Assembly: GCA_964610765.1 (NCBI GenBank) | Contig: CAZSWS010000054.1 | Span: 1-19,720, forward strand | DNA length: 19,720 nucleotides | DNA from: CAZSWS01 sp964610765 | Lineage (GTDB): Bacteria > Bacteroidota > Bacteroidia > Bacteroidales > Tannerellaceae | Direction of reading: 5' to 3' | In this document: one piece after another, positions 1-8,096 of the stretch | How the letters are laid out: each line of letters opens with the position of its first letter | Numbering within the stretch: the first letter of the stretch is position 1 | Notes under the pieces: generated by a model | What the model was told of the DNA's origin: nothing | The model's database searches: none | Seen by the model: the letters and a program-made list of their open reading frames with translations, nothing else | Position numbers and translations under genes: made by a program

Positions 1-1
1 T

Positions 2-217
2 CTTCGTGTATCTGAAGAAACTAAACAGATTTCTGACTTTATGCTAGATAATGTTCCTCTAGAAATGAATGCGATGGAGTTAAGTGTTTTTTTAAAGAGT
101 ATGTCAACGCATAATGTTGTTTATATAACTAAAATAATGCCATCTGAAAATTATCCTAGCGGGCTTGTTGAAGTAATAACAGAAGCTTCGTATGAAGATG
201 AAGGTGAAGAAGTGTGA
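2..217 (+). CDS. C-terminal end of an unrecognised protein (5' truncated)
   Basis: The second forward frame is open from the window edge to a TGA and encodes about 71 residues. No start is visible, so the gene begins outside the window. The piece has a mixed hydrophobic/charged composition, no cysteines and no membrane segment, and it ends in an acidic tail (SYEDEGEEV). I do not recognise the family. It is followed by an inverted repeat (232-238/249-255) and then by a strong terminator, which fits the end of a transcription unit. It could also be an open frame by chance, but 71 codons without a stop next to a terminator make a real gene end more likely. Confidence 0.5.
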   Translation, partial: LRVSEETKQISDFMLDNVPLEMNAMELSVFLKSMSTHNVVYITKIMPSENYPSGLVEVITEASYEDEGEEV

Positions 218-313
218 TGATCGATAACACTGAAGCTTTATTCTTCCTAAGCTTCTTTAAGTGAGGAGTGATGGTCGGATAGTTGTTTTTAGTATGCTGG
301 TTTTAATTATTTG

Positions 314-353
314 AAAACATCCACTTTGTTTTTACAACAAATGGGTGTTTTTT
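314..353 (+). terminator. Intrinsic terminator after the 5' partial gene
   Basis: The left arm AAAACATCCACTTTGTT (314-330) pairs with AACAAATGGGTGTTTT across a 5-nt loop. This gives about 16 pairs with one bulged C and one G-U pair, and the right arm runs into a stretch of T. The stem is A/T-rich at its base, so it could also work on the other strand, although no minus-strand gene ends here. Confidence 0.75.
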
Positions 354-413
354 GCTGTTCAACAAATAGGAAAGGATTGAGGAACAGGCATTCTTTTTTA
401 TAAGATAATAGTG

Positions 414-422
414 TATATTTGC
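414..422 (+). promoter_or_regulatory. Putative Bacteroidota -7 box for the lipoprotein-rsmG-gcvP unit
   Basis: TATATTTGC matches the TAnnTTTGC -7 consensus of Bacteroides sigma-ABfr promoters. No clear TTTG -33 box lies about 19-21 bp upstream; there is only a T-rich run. It lies downstream of the terminator and 120 bp before the first start codon, so it is well placed. The motif is short enough to occur by chance in AT-rich DNA. Confidence 0.35.
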
Positions 423-541
423 ATAGAGGTTGTATGATATTCACAACGTGCAGAAGAATGATAAATTGCGGGTTTCTATGTTCTTGTAAAGATGCTGTCT
501 GAATTTTACAATCAGAGTTAAATGAATTTTAAAACGACATT

Positions 542-1408
542 ATGAATCGACAGATTTTTTGGTCCGGTATATTGCCGGCTTTTGTTTTACTAAGCTTGTT
601 GATGGGTGCTTTATCAGCATGTAAACCTACAACGGGCGCTTCTCAAGCTGAGAATGCGGTTGTTTTTGACTCTATAGAGGTCAAAGAGAAATATCATTTA
701 TTAGGAGAATCTAAAAACCCGGCATGCGAACTTCAAATTAAATTCTTATACCCTAAAGAATATAAGGACAAAGCCATTCAGCCATTACTACAAAAAGCTT
801 TTATCACTGCTTATTTTGGCGAAGAATACAGTGAGTTGTCTCCACGTGAAGCTGTTGATAAATACGTTAAAACTTATATAGCTGACTATAAGGAATTAGA
901 GCAGGACTTTATAGAGGAAATGAAAAATGAAGATTCACTTCCGATAGCGTCTTGGTTCTCTTATTATGAGATTTCTTTTAGTGAGATATTATATAATCAG
1001 CATGACTTATTGAGCTTTTCAGCCTTTGTTGAGAACTATACGGGAGGGGCTCATGGAGGACATATGCTAACCAACAAAACATTGGATTTAAAGACAGGTA
1101 AACCTGTTCGCGAAGAGGAGATTTTTATTGAAGATTATCAAGATGATTTATCTCGTTTAATCGTTCAGATGTTGACCAATGAAAATAGTCTGGATGATCC
1201 GATAGATTTGGAAGATATCGGCTTCTTTAGCGTTGAGGAAATTTATCCGAATAAGAATTTTTATGTTAGCGATGCCGGAATCACGTATACTTTTAATGAG
1301 TATGAAATTGCTAACTACTCGATGGGTGCTATAGAAGTAACCCTGCCTTTTGAGCGTGTGCGTTACTTGCTAAAAGAGGATAGTCCAATAGCCAAAATTG
1401 CTTTTTAA
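542..1408 (+). CDS. DUF3298 (DUF4163/RsiV-like) domain lipoprotein
   Basis: The protein is a predicted lipoprotein of 288 residues. A hydrophobic signal segment (about 8-26) ends in a lipobox L-S-A-C with Cys27 as the lipidated residue. The mature part resembles the DUF4163/DUF3298 (PdaC/RsiV-like) family: a first region at about 42-130, the motif YTGGAHG at 166-172, and a C-terminal block FNEYEIANYSMGAIEVTLPF at 251-270 that is typical of DUF3298. In other bacteria this fold occurs in the anti-sigma factor RsiV and in peptidoglycan deacetylase PdaC. I see no catalytic domain here, so binding of cell-wall material is only an inference. No acidic lipoprotein export signal follows Cys27, so the leaflet it faces is unclear. 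The stop codon directly abuts the rsmG start, which implies co-transcription. Confidence 0.85.
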   Translation: MNRQIFWSGILPAFVLLSLLMGALSACKPTTGASQAENAVVFDSIEVKEKYHLLGESKNPACELQIKFLYPKEYKDKAIQPLLQKAFITAYFGEEYSELSPREAVDKYVKTYIADYKELEQDFIEEMKNEDSLPIASWFSYYEISFSEILYNQHDLLSFSAFVENYTGGAHGGHMLTNKTLDLKTGKPVREEEIFIEDYQDDLSRLIVQMLTNENSLDDPIDLEDIGFFSVEEIYPNKNFYVSDAGITYTFNEYEIANYSMGAIEVTLPFERVRYLLKEDSPIAKIAF

Positions 1409-2029
1409 ATGGACATCATCAGAAAATATTATCCAAATATAACGGAAGAGCAGTATAAGCAGTTTGAAGCCTTGTATGCTTTGTATGAAGATTGGAATTC
1501 GAAAATTAATGTGATTTCCCGAAAGGATATTGAAAATCTATATTTACACCACGTGCTTCATTCACTAGGCATAGAGCGTATGTTACGTTTTACAGATGGT
1601 AGTGAGGTGATGGATGTTGGGACAGGAGGAGGATTTCCCGGAATTCCACTAGCAATTTTGTTTCCACATGTTCAGTTTCATTTAATAGACAGTATCGGTA
1701 AGAAAATAAAAGTGGCACAAGCTGTTGCCGACTCTATTGGGTTGTCTAATGTGACAACGTTACACACACGTGTCGAAGACGAAAAGAAGAAGTTTGACTT
1801 TGTCGTTAGTCGTGCGGTGATGTCTTTGGACAAGCTGGTTGCTTTAGTTAGGAAAAACATTAAAAAAGAGCAACAAAATGCGATGCCTAATGGATTGATT
1901 TGCTTAAAAGGAGGCGAGTTGCAACATGAGGTTATGCCTTTTAAACGTTCTGCTGTTACGATTGAGCTATCGGATTACTATAAAGAATCGTTTTTTAGTA
2001 CTAAGAAAGTAATTTATGTTCCGCTATGA
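1409..2029 (+). CDS. rsmG: 16S rRNA (guanine(527)-N7)-methyltransferase RsmG (GidB)
   Basis: RsmG uses S-adenosylmethionine to methylate N7 of G527 in the 530 loop of 16S rRNA. The length of 206 residues is normal. The glycine-rich SAM loop MDVGTGGGFPGIP lies at about 68-80, followed by the acidic HLIDS (91-95) that contacts the cofactor, the family motif SRA at 134-136 and the late CLKGG near residue 167. The N-terminal YxxWNxKxNVxS pattern (about 26-37) is also characteristic. The start codon follows the lipoprotein stop with no gap. The stop overlaps the next gene as ATGA, so translation of the three genes is probably coupled. Loss of RsmG is known to give low-level streptomycin resistance in other bacteria. 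Confidence 0.97.
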   Translation: MDIIRKYYPNITEEQYKQFEALYALYEDWNSKINVISRKDIENLYLHHVLHSLGIERMLRFTDGSEVMDVGTGGGFPGIPLAILFPHVQFHLIDSIGKKIKVAQAVADSIGLSNVTTLHTRVEDEKKKFDFVVSRAVMSLDKLVALVRKNIKKEQQNAMPNGLICLKGGELQHEVMPFKRSAVTIELSDYYKESFFSTKKVIYVPL

Positions 2030-2664
2030 TGCATATAGAGACATTTGTATTTAATTTTTTTGCACAAAACACGTATTTGCTGTACGATGATACAAAAGAA
2101 GCTGTTTTGATAGACTGTGGTTGTATGACCGGTCAAGAAAAACAGCGTCTAACTGATTTTGTAGGAAATAAAAATTTAGATTTGAAGGCCGTCTTGATGA
2201 CGCATATGCATTTAGATCATGCTTTTGGCCTAGCCTATATGTTAGATACATACGGGTTGAAACCACGTATGCACCGCTTTGAGCACGAGCGTTTACCATC
2301 TTTAAATGAACAAGCGAAACGCTTTGTGTTGCCTACCCGAATTGAAGATGTAGAACCTGGAGACTATATAGAACCGGGAGAAGACCTGCATTTTGGAGAT
2401 ACTACGCTCAAGGTGCTCTTTGTCCCCGGTCATTCACCCGGAGGTTTATCTTTTTATAATGAAGAGAGTCAAGCTGTTTTTGCAGGAGATGCGCTTTTTC
2501 AAGGCAGCATAGGGAGAACCGATCTTTGGGGAGGTGACATGCATCAATTGACCGATGCAATAAAAGAACAAATACTTTCATTGCCTGATGAAACAGTCGT
2601 ATATTCCGGTCATGGTCCGACAACGACAGTGAGAGATGAAAAAAAACATAATCCATATTTATAA
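2026..2664 (+). CDS. Metallo-beta-lactamase-fold hydrolase (glyoxalase II / YcbL-like)
   Basis: This is a compact MBL-fold protein of 212 residues, close in size to YcbL-type enzymes. The metal motif HxHxDH is present as H60-M-H62-L-D64-H65, with further ligands at H136 (PGHSPGG), D155 (FAGDALF) and H196 (YSGHGPTTT). The GRTDL motif at about 163-167 and the C-terminal GHGPTT...EKKHNP are typical of the glyoxalase II-like subgroup, so thioester hydrolysis is plausible; the true substrate cannot be read from the sequence. There is no signal peptide, so it is cytoplasmic. The start overlaps the rsmG stop by four bases; a second ATG one codon later is equally possible. It is 9 bp from gcvP and very likely in the same operon. 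Confidence 0.92.
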   Translation: MMHIETFVFNFFAQNTYLLYDDTKEAVLIDCGCMTGQEKQRLTDFVGNKNLDLKAVLMTHMHLDHAFGLAYMLDTYGLKPRMHRFEHERLPSLNEQAKRFVLPTRIEDVEPGDYIEPGEDLHFGDTTLKVLFVPGHSPGGLSFYNEESQAVFAGDALFQGSIGRTDLWGGDMHQLTDAIKEQILSLPDETVVYSGHGPTTTVRDEKKHNPYL

Positions 2665-2673
2665 TCTATATTT

Positions 2674-5529
2674 ATGAACACAACAAAATTTGCCAATAGA
2701 CATATTGGTATCCGTCCGGAAGATTTGCCTTCCATGCTTGAAACAGTAGGTGTCAAATCAGTAGATGAACTGATTGATAAAGTTATGCCTGAAAACATTC
2801 GTTTGCAAAAACCGTTGAATTTGCCCGATGCTATGACTGAACGTGAGTATGCTGAGCATATCGCAGAGCTTGCATCAAAAAATAAAGTATTTACTTCATA
2901 TATAGGAATGGGCTGGTATGATGCTATTTGTCCGGCACCTATACTTCGCAATGTGTTTGAAAATCCGGGTTGGTATACTTCTTACACACCTTATCAAGCG
3001 GAGATTTCTCAAGGTCGTTTAGAAGCTTTATTGAATTTCCAAACAATGGTTTGCGAGTTGACGGGTCTTCCGTTAAGCAATAGTTCATTGTTAGATGAGG
3101 CAACAGCCGGTGCTGAAGCAGCTACGATGTTTTATAGCACGCGTCCTCGTGCTCAAGTAAAAGCAAATGTCAACAAGCTATTCGTTGACAATGGCGTATA
3201 CGAGTCTACATTGGCAGTGTTAAATACACGGATGGAACCTCAAGGAATTGAAATTGTAACCGGAGATTATGATACGTACGAGTTTACTGAAGATGTTTTC
3301 GGGGCGATTGTTCAATTCCCTGACGCAGACGGTTCTATACAAGATTATAAGGCATTTATTGAAAAGGCAAATGCAAGCGGTGTACGCGTTGCGGTAGCAG
3401 CTGACTTACTTAGTCTTGTGCTATTAACTCCTCCGGGAGAATGGGGTGCTGATGTGGTGTTTGGTACTACCCAACGTTTTGGTATACCTATGTTTTATGG
3501 TGGTCCTTCTGCAGCTTATTTTGCCGTTAAAGAAGAATATAAACGCTCTATGCCGGGGCGTGTTATTGGTATTTCAAAAGATGCATATGGACATGAGGCA
3601 TATCGTTTAGCACTACAAACGCGTGAACAGCATATTAAACGCGAGAAAGCAACTTCTAATATATGTACAGCTCAGGCATTATTAGCTACGATGGCCGGAT
3701 TTTATGCTGTATATCATGGACCGGAAGGATTGAAAGACATCGCAGGTCGTATTCATAGTTATGCCGGATTCTTAAGTAAAAAACTTGAGGAGATGGGCTA
3801 TAAACAACTGAATGAAAACTACTTTGACACATTAAAGCTTGTTCTTCCTACAGGTATTTCATTAGATGCCCTTAGAGAAATTGCATTGGAGTGTAGTGTC
3901 AACCTTCGCTATTTTGAAGGTGGAGAAATAGGTATCAGTTTAGATGAAACAACTCAATTGACAGACATAGGTACGTTGTTGTATATCTTCTCCGGCGCTG
4001 TTGGTGAAGAGTATATATTGAAAGATGATGTGGAAGATAAACGCTACTTTGATCAAAAGTTTGCACGTACTTCCGTATTTATGGAGATGGATTCGTTTAA
4101 GAAATATCATTCAGAGACTGAATTGATGCGCTATATTAAACGCTTAGAGAGAAGAGATATTTCATTAGCTCATTCAATGATTTCATTGGGGTCATGTACC
4201 ATGAAATTGAATGCAGCCTCGGAAATGCTTCCGTTGAGCCGTCCGGAGTTTCAAAACATTCACCCTTATGCTCCTCTAGACCAAGTAGAAGGATATACAG
4301 AGCTTATCGAGAATCTTTCTATCTATTTAGCCGAAATCACCGGATTTAAAGGGGTAAGTCTTCAGCCAAACTCAGGTGCTGCGGGTGAATATGCCGGCTT
4401 ACGTGTGATTCGCTCTTATCAGGAAAGTATCGGTCAAGGACATCGTAATATAGTGCTTCTTCCTGCTTCTGCTCATGGAACAAACCCGGCAAGTGCTGTA
4501 CAGTGTGGTTATGATACCGTAACTGTCAAAACAGACCCGCATGGAAATATTGATGTAGCCGACTTTAAAGAAAAAGCAGAACAATACAAAGATGTGCTAG
4601 CTGCAACTATGATTACCTATCCATCGACACATGGAATTTTTGAAGACGATATCAAAGAGATGTGTGAAGTGATTCATCAATTTGGAGGTCAGGTGTATAT
4701 GGATGGAGCGAATATGAATGCGCAAGTGGCGTTGACGAATCCCGGTTTTATAGGTGCTGATGTTTGTCACTTGAACTTACATAAAACATTTGCATCACCT
4801 CATGGTGGTGGCGGACCCGGTGTAGGACCGATTGGTGTTGCTGAACATTTGCTTCCTTTCTTACCTTCACACCCGGTGTTGTTTGGTTCAGACTTAAATA
4901 CAGTATCAGCTGCGCCTTATGGTAGTGCCGGTATTTTTGCTATTACTTATGGGTATATCAGAATGCTTGGAGAAGAGGGATTAAGAAAATCAACAGAAAT
5001 GGCTATTCTGAATGCAAACTATCTGGCAAGTAAGTTTAAAGGCACGTATGGTGTTGTATATACGGGAACAACCGGCTTTGTAGGACATGAATTGATTCTG
5101 GAATGCAGAAAGATAAAAGAAACTTCCGGAGTAGATGAAGGCGATATTGCTAAGCGTTTAGTTGACTTTGGCTATCATGCTCCTACCTTATCTTTCCCTG
5201 TTCATGGCACACTGATGATTGAACCAACAGAAAGTGAGAGTAAAGCAGAACTGGATCGTTTTGTAGAAGTAATGGATTGCATTTGGCAAGAAATTCAAGA
5301 AGTAGAATCAGGAGAGGCTTCACGTGAAGATAATGTGTTGAAAAATGCTCCTCATCCTGAATATGAAGTAACGGCTGATGAATGGAAACATCCGTATAGT
5401 CGTCAAAAAGCAGCTTTCGCATTGCCTTGGTTGCATGATGCTAAGTTCTGGGTTAACGTAGCTCGTGTTGACAATGCTTATGGCGATCGTAATCTGATAC
5501 CAACCTTTTGTAACTGTACGATTGGTTGA
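2674..5529 (+). CDS. gcvP: Glycine dehydrogenase (decarboxylating), P protein of the glycine cleavage system
   Basis: The P protein decarboxylates glycine and transfers the aminomethyl group to the lipoyl arm of H protein (GcvH). The 951-residue length is that of the fused form, in which a non-PLP N-terminal half (about 1-440) and a catalytic C-terminal half lie in one chain. The PLP-binding lysine is K704 in HLNLHKTFASPHGGGG, followed by the family's glycine-rich loop. The N-terminal signature RHIGI (9-13) and GMGWYD (about 79-84) are conserved. gcvT and gcvH are not in the window, so the system is encoded in more than one place. No glycine-riboswitch-like leader is seen; transcription probably comes from the promoter upstream of the lipoprotein gene. 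Confidence 0.98.
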   Translation: MNTTKFANRHIGIRPEDLPSMLETVGVKSVDELIDKVMPENIRLQKPLNLPDAMTEREYAEHIAELASKNKVFTSYIGMGWYDAICPAPILRNVFENPGWYTSYTPYQAEISQGRLEALLNFQTMVCELTGLPLSNSSLLDEATAGAEAATMFYSTRPRAQVKANVNKLFVDNGVYESTLAVLNTRMEPQGIEIVTGDYDTYEFTEDVFGAIVQFPDADGSIQDYKAFIEKANASGVRVAVAADLLSLVLLTPPGEWGADVVFGTTQRFGIPMFYGGPSAAYFAVKEEYKRSMPGRVIGISKDAYGHEAYRLALQTREQHIKREKATSNICTAQALLATMAGFYAVYHGPEGLKDIAGRIHSYAGFLSKKLEEMGYKQLNENYFDTLKLVLPTGISLDALREIALECSVNLRYFEGGEIGISLDETTQLTDIGTLLYIFSGAVGEEYILKDDVEDKRYFDQKFARTSVFMEMDSFKKYHSETELMRYIKRLERRDISLAHSMISLGSCTMKLNAASEMLPLSRPEFQNIHPYAPLDQVEGYTELIENLSIYLAEITGFKGVSLQPNSGAAGEYAGLRVIRSYQESIGQGHRNIVLLPASAHGTNPASAVQCGYDTVTVKTDPHGNIDVADFKEKAEQYKDVLAATMITYPSTHGIFEDDIKEMCEVIHQFGGQVYMDGANMNAQVALTNPGFIGADVCHLNLHKTFASPHGGGGPGVGPIGVAEHLLPFLPSHPVLFGSDLNTVSAAPYGSAGIFAITYGYIRMLGEEGLRKSTEMAILNANYLASKFKGTYGVVYTGTTGFVGHELILECRKIKETSGVDEGDIAKRLVDFGYHAPTLSFPVHGTLMIEPTESESKAELDRFVEVMDCIWQEIQEVESGEASREDNVLKNAPHPEYEVTADEWKHPYSRQKAAFALPWLHDAKFWVNVARVDNAYGDRNLIPTFCNCTIG

Positions 5530-5560
5530 ATACTAACAATGAAAATGTAAACCTAGACCT

Positions 5561-5646
5561 AAGGATATTAAGAGCCATTGACCATGCAAGGTGTTGTTAC
5601 AAGCACGGTGCTTTTGTAGATGAAAAAAGAACATCTTAATATCCTT
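5561..5646 (+). repeat. Long inverted repeat with inner hairpin between gcvP and the phosphohexomutase gene
   Basis: AAGGATATTAAGA (5561-5573) recurs as a perfect 13-bp reverse complement at 5634-5646. The 60 bases between them contain a second hairpin, TACAAGCA-CGG-TGCTTTTGTA (5598-5618, with a 2-nt bulge). The whole 86-nt element can therefore fold as an outer helix closing an inner stem-loop. It lacks a T-run directly after the outer helix, so it is not a standard terminator. It ends 24 bp before the phosphohexomutase start. It may be a structured leader, a 3'-end processing element for gcvP mRNA, a small RNA or a small repeat element. I cannot distinguish these. Confidence 0.55.
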
Positions 5647-5670
5647 TGTGTTGAAAAATATGATTGACGT

Positions 5671-7419
5671 ATGAACGAAGACTCAAAATTATTAAATGAA
5701 GTAAGAAAAAAAGCAGAAGCTTGGTTAGCACCAACTTTTGATGAGGAAACAAGGAAAGAAGTTCAAGCCATGCTTGACAATCCGGACCCAACTGAACTAA
5801 TCGAGTCTTTTTATAAAGACCTTGAATTTGGTACCGGAGGCTTAAGGGGTATTATGGGATCCGGAACAAACCGGATGAACATCTATACGGTTGGTTCAGC
5901 CACACAAGGCCTGTCGAACTATCTGAATAAAGAATTTGCTTCTTTAGATCAGATAAAGGTGGCTATTGGTCATGACTGCCGTAATAATAGTCGCAAATTT
6001 GCGGAGGTTTCCGCTGATATATTTTCAGCAAATGGAATCAAGGCTTATTTGTTTGAAGATTTAAGACCTACGCCCGAAGTGTCTTATACGATACGGAAAC
6101 TGGGCTGCCAGAGTGGTATCATCCTGACAGCTTCACATAATCCGAAAGAGTATAATGGATATAAAGCGTATTGGAGTGACGGGGCTCAAATGATTGCTCC
6201 ACATGATAAGAATACGATTGCAGAGATTAATAAGGTGACTGACCCTGCAAGTATTAAGTTTAAAGGAGACAAGAACTTGATTGAGATTATTGGTAAAGAA
6301 ATTGACGACCAATATATTAAAGAGTTGACTTCTTTGTCTTTATCATCAGACTCTATCAAGAAACATCATGACCTAAAAATTGTATATACACCTATACATG
6401 GAACAGGAGTAAAGATTATACCTGCTGCTTTGAAAGCTTTTGGGTTTACTCAAATCATTCACGTTCCTGAACAAGATGTCGTAAGTGGCAATTTCCCAAC
6501 GGTAATATCTCCGAATCCGGAAGACCCCGCAGCGTTGGCTATGGCTTTAGCTAAGGCTGAAGAAACCGGTGCTGAATTGGTTTTGGCTTCTGACCCGGAT
6601 GGAGACCGCATAGGAGTAGGAGTGAGAGATGAAAAAGGAACAATGATTCTGCTAAATGGTAATCAGATATGCATCTTGTTCTTTTATTATTTAATTACTC
6701 GTTGGAAAGAACTCGGTCGGTTGAAAGGAAAAGAATATATCGTGAAGACCATTGTTTCTTCAGAAACGATACGTTCCATAGCTCAGAAGAACGGAGTGGA
6801 AATGTATGATGTTTATACTGGCTTCAAGTGGATTGCCAATGTCATGCGTCAAAACGAAGGAAAGAAAAGCTATATAGGCGGTGGTGAAGAAAGCTATGGA
6901 TTCTTATGGCAAGACTTTGTTCGTGACAAAGACTCCGTATCTGCTTGTGCATTGATGGCTGAAATAGCTGCATGGGCAAAAAACCAAAATCAGACCGTTC
7001 CTCAATTACTGGCAAGCATTTATAAAGAATACGGTTACTCCAAAGAATTGGGTATCTCCGTTGTTCGTGAAGGGAAAAGCGGGGCTGAAGAGATTGACGC
7101 TATGATGAAGCATTTCCGTGAAAATCCTTTGACTGAAATAGGAGGTTCTAGGGTCACGCTATTCCATGACTATGCCAAGCTGAGAGGCTTTAGTTTCGAA
7201 GATAACGAAACGCTTACTTTAGATATGCCTACTACGTCTAACGTATTGCAATACTTCACCGCAGATAAAACAAAGGTGTCTATCCGTCCGTCGGGTACGG
7301 AACCTAAGATTAAGTTTTATATTGAAGTACATGCTAAAAGCAGCGTAAGTAGCTTGGAAGAAGCAGAGACAGAAACCCAAGAAAAGGTCGAAATGATTAA
7401 AAAGTCATTAGGTATTTAA
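5671..7419 (+). CDS. Phospho-sugar mutase (phosphoglucomutase/phosphomannomutase family)
   Basis: This enzyme interconverts hexose 1- and 6-phosphates through a phosphoserine intermediate. At 582 residues it belongs to the long PGM2/PgcA-like branch of alpha-D-phosphohexomutases. All four family motifs are present: TASHNP with catalytic Ser155, the metal loop DPDGDR at 308-313, the sugar-recognition loop GGGEESYGF at 403-411, and the phosphate loop RPSGTEP at 539-545. Substrate preference (glucose, mannose or deoxyribose phosphates) cannot be assigned from motifs alone; phosphoglucomutase is the usual annotation. There is no signal peptide. It is separated from gcvP by a structured gap and followed by its own terminator, so it may be a single-gene unit. 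Confidence 0.95.
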   Translation: MNEDSKLLNEVRKKAEAWLAPTFDEETRKEVQAMLDNPDPTELIESFYKDLEFGTGGLRGIMGSGTNRMNIYTVGSATQGLSNYLNKEFASLDQIKVAIGHDCRNNSRKFAEVSADIFSANGIKAYLFEDLRPTPEVSYTIRKLGCQSGIILTASHNPKEYNGYKAYWSDGAQMIAPHDKNTIAEINKVTDPASIKFKGDKNLIEIIGKEIDDQYIKELTSLSLSSDSIKKHHDLKIVYTPIHGTGVKIIPAALKAFGFTQIIHVPEQDVVSGNFPTVISPNPEDPAALAMALAKAEETGAELVLASDPDGDRIGVGVRDEKGTMILLNGNQICILFFYYLITRWKELGRLKGKEYIVKTIVSSETIRSIAQKNGVEMYDVYTGFKWIANVMRQNEGKKSYIGGGEESYGFLWQDFVRDKDSVSACALMAEIAAWAKNQNQTVPQLLASIYKEYGYSKELGISVVREGKSGAEEIDAMMKHFRENPLTEIGGSRVTLFHDYAKLRGFSFEDNETLTLDMPTTSNVLQYFTADKTKVSIRPSGTEPKIKFYIEVHAKSSVSSLEEAETETQEKVEMIKKSLGI

Positions 7420-7441
7420 TTGGAGAAACTATAAAAGAGAG

Positions 7442-7483
7442 AAAAACAGGGTAGAGGTTTATGACATACTATCCTGTTTTTTT
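7442..7483 (+). terminator. Intrinsic (probably bidirectional) terminator after the phosphohexomutase gene
   Basis: AAAAACAGGGTAG (7442-7454) pairs with CTATCCTGTTTTT (7469-7481), 13 pairs with one G-U, across a 14-nt loop, and continues into T residues. The A-run at the left base gives a U-run on the minus strand too, so it could stop transcripts arriving from rimO. Confidence 0.8.
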
Positions 7484-7490
7484 ATATTTG
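7483..7490 (+). promoter_or_regulatory. Putative -7 box for the LOG-family gene
   Basis: TATATTTG matches TAnnTTTG and lies 18 bp before the ATG, starting at the very end of the preceding terminator's T-run. No TTTG-like -33 box is evident. If real, the 5' leader would be only about 10 nt. Confidence 0.35.
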
Positions 7491-7508
7491 ATAGCAAAGT
7501 AAAATAGC

Positions 7509-8096
7509 ATGAATAAGATAGAACAAGTTTGTGTGTATTGCGGCTCCAGTACGCAAGCGGATGAAAGTTACTATGAAACAGCTCGACTGTTGGGTGGATT
7601 GCTCAGTGAAAGTGAGATAGAACTGATTTATGGGGGAGGCGATGTGGGTGTAATGGGAGCTATCTCAGATGCCGTGTTAGATAGTAAAGGTAAAGTAACC
7701 GGTGTTATTCCGAAATTTATGGTTGATCAGGGATGGTGCAACCGACGTGTTGAAAACATGCTGGTTGTTGAAACGATGCATGAGCGCAAAGCGAAGATGG
7801 CTGAACTTAGTCAAGGAGTTATAGCCCTTCCCGGCGGTTGTGGAACGCTCGAAGAACTGTTGGAAATCATCACTTGGAAACAACTAGGGATATACCTTCA
7901 CCCAATTGTGATACTGAATGTGAACAACTATTTTGACCCACTGCTGACACAGTTTAAACAAGCTTTAGATGCGAACTTTATGCGACCGATGCATCAGCAT
8001 ATGTGGAGTGTGGCCTCCAATCCAAAAGAGGCGATAGCGCAGCTCCTCACCACCCCTTTATGGGATAAGGATGTACGCAAACTAGCACAGCTTTAG
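7509..8096 (+). CDS. LOG-family protein (TIGR00730; putative nucleoside 5'-monophosphate phosphoribohydrolase)
   Basis: This is a 195-residue Rossmann-fold protein of the LOG/TIGR00730 family. Members of this family cleave the N-glycosidic bond of cytokinin riboside monophosphates or of AMP-like nucleotides. The diagnostic motif PGGxGTxxE is present as PGGCGTLEE at 108-116, and the arginine/lysine pair in MHERKAKM precedes it. The N-terminal strand VCVYCGSS and the loop YGGGDVGVMG (about 41-50) form the nucleotide-binding part. In bacteria without plant hosts the physiological substrate is mostly unknown, so 'cytokinin' should not be taken literally. The gene ends in TAG and its last bases overlap the end of rimO on the other strand. 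Confidence 0.92.
   Translation: MNKIEQVCVYCGSSTQADESYYETARLLGGLLSESEIELIYGGGDVGVMGAISDAVLDSKGKVTGVIPKFMVDQGWCNRRVENMLVVETMHERKAKMAELSQGVIALPGGCGTLEELLEIITWKQLGIYLHPIVILNVNNYFDPLLTQFKQALDANFMRPMHQHMWSVASNPKEAIAQLLTTPLWDKDVRKLAQL

Larger units (their letters stand above)
218..541. other. Intergenic region with terminator and promoter-like box
   Basis: This 324-bp gap holds no convincing gene. In order it contains a 7-bp inverted repeat (GAAGCTT at 232-238, AAGCTTC at 249-255), a long terminator hairpin (314-353), a TAnnTTTG promoter-like box (414-421) and about 120 bp of AT-rich leader before the lipoprotein start. A short GTTGT/ACAAC inverted repeat sits near the start of that leader. Confidence 0.6.

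Noticed and set aside
2051..2656. Open frames on the minus strand opposite the MBL hydrolase gene
   Set aside because: They lie wholly inside a gene with clear catalytic motifs, encode unrecognisable low-complexity sequence and have no promoter or spacing of their own.
5530..5670. Glycine riboswitch next to gcvP
   Set aside because: The structured element is downstream of gcvP, not upstream, and lacks the tandem aptamer layout I would expect.
7509..8096. Reading the LOG protein as a cytokinin biosynthesis enzyme
   Set aside because: The motif identifies the phosphoribohydrolase family, but the bacterial substrate is generally not known and nothing here suggests a plant host.
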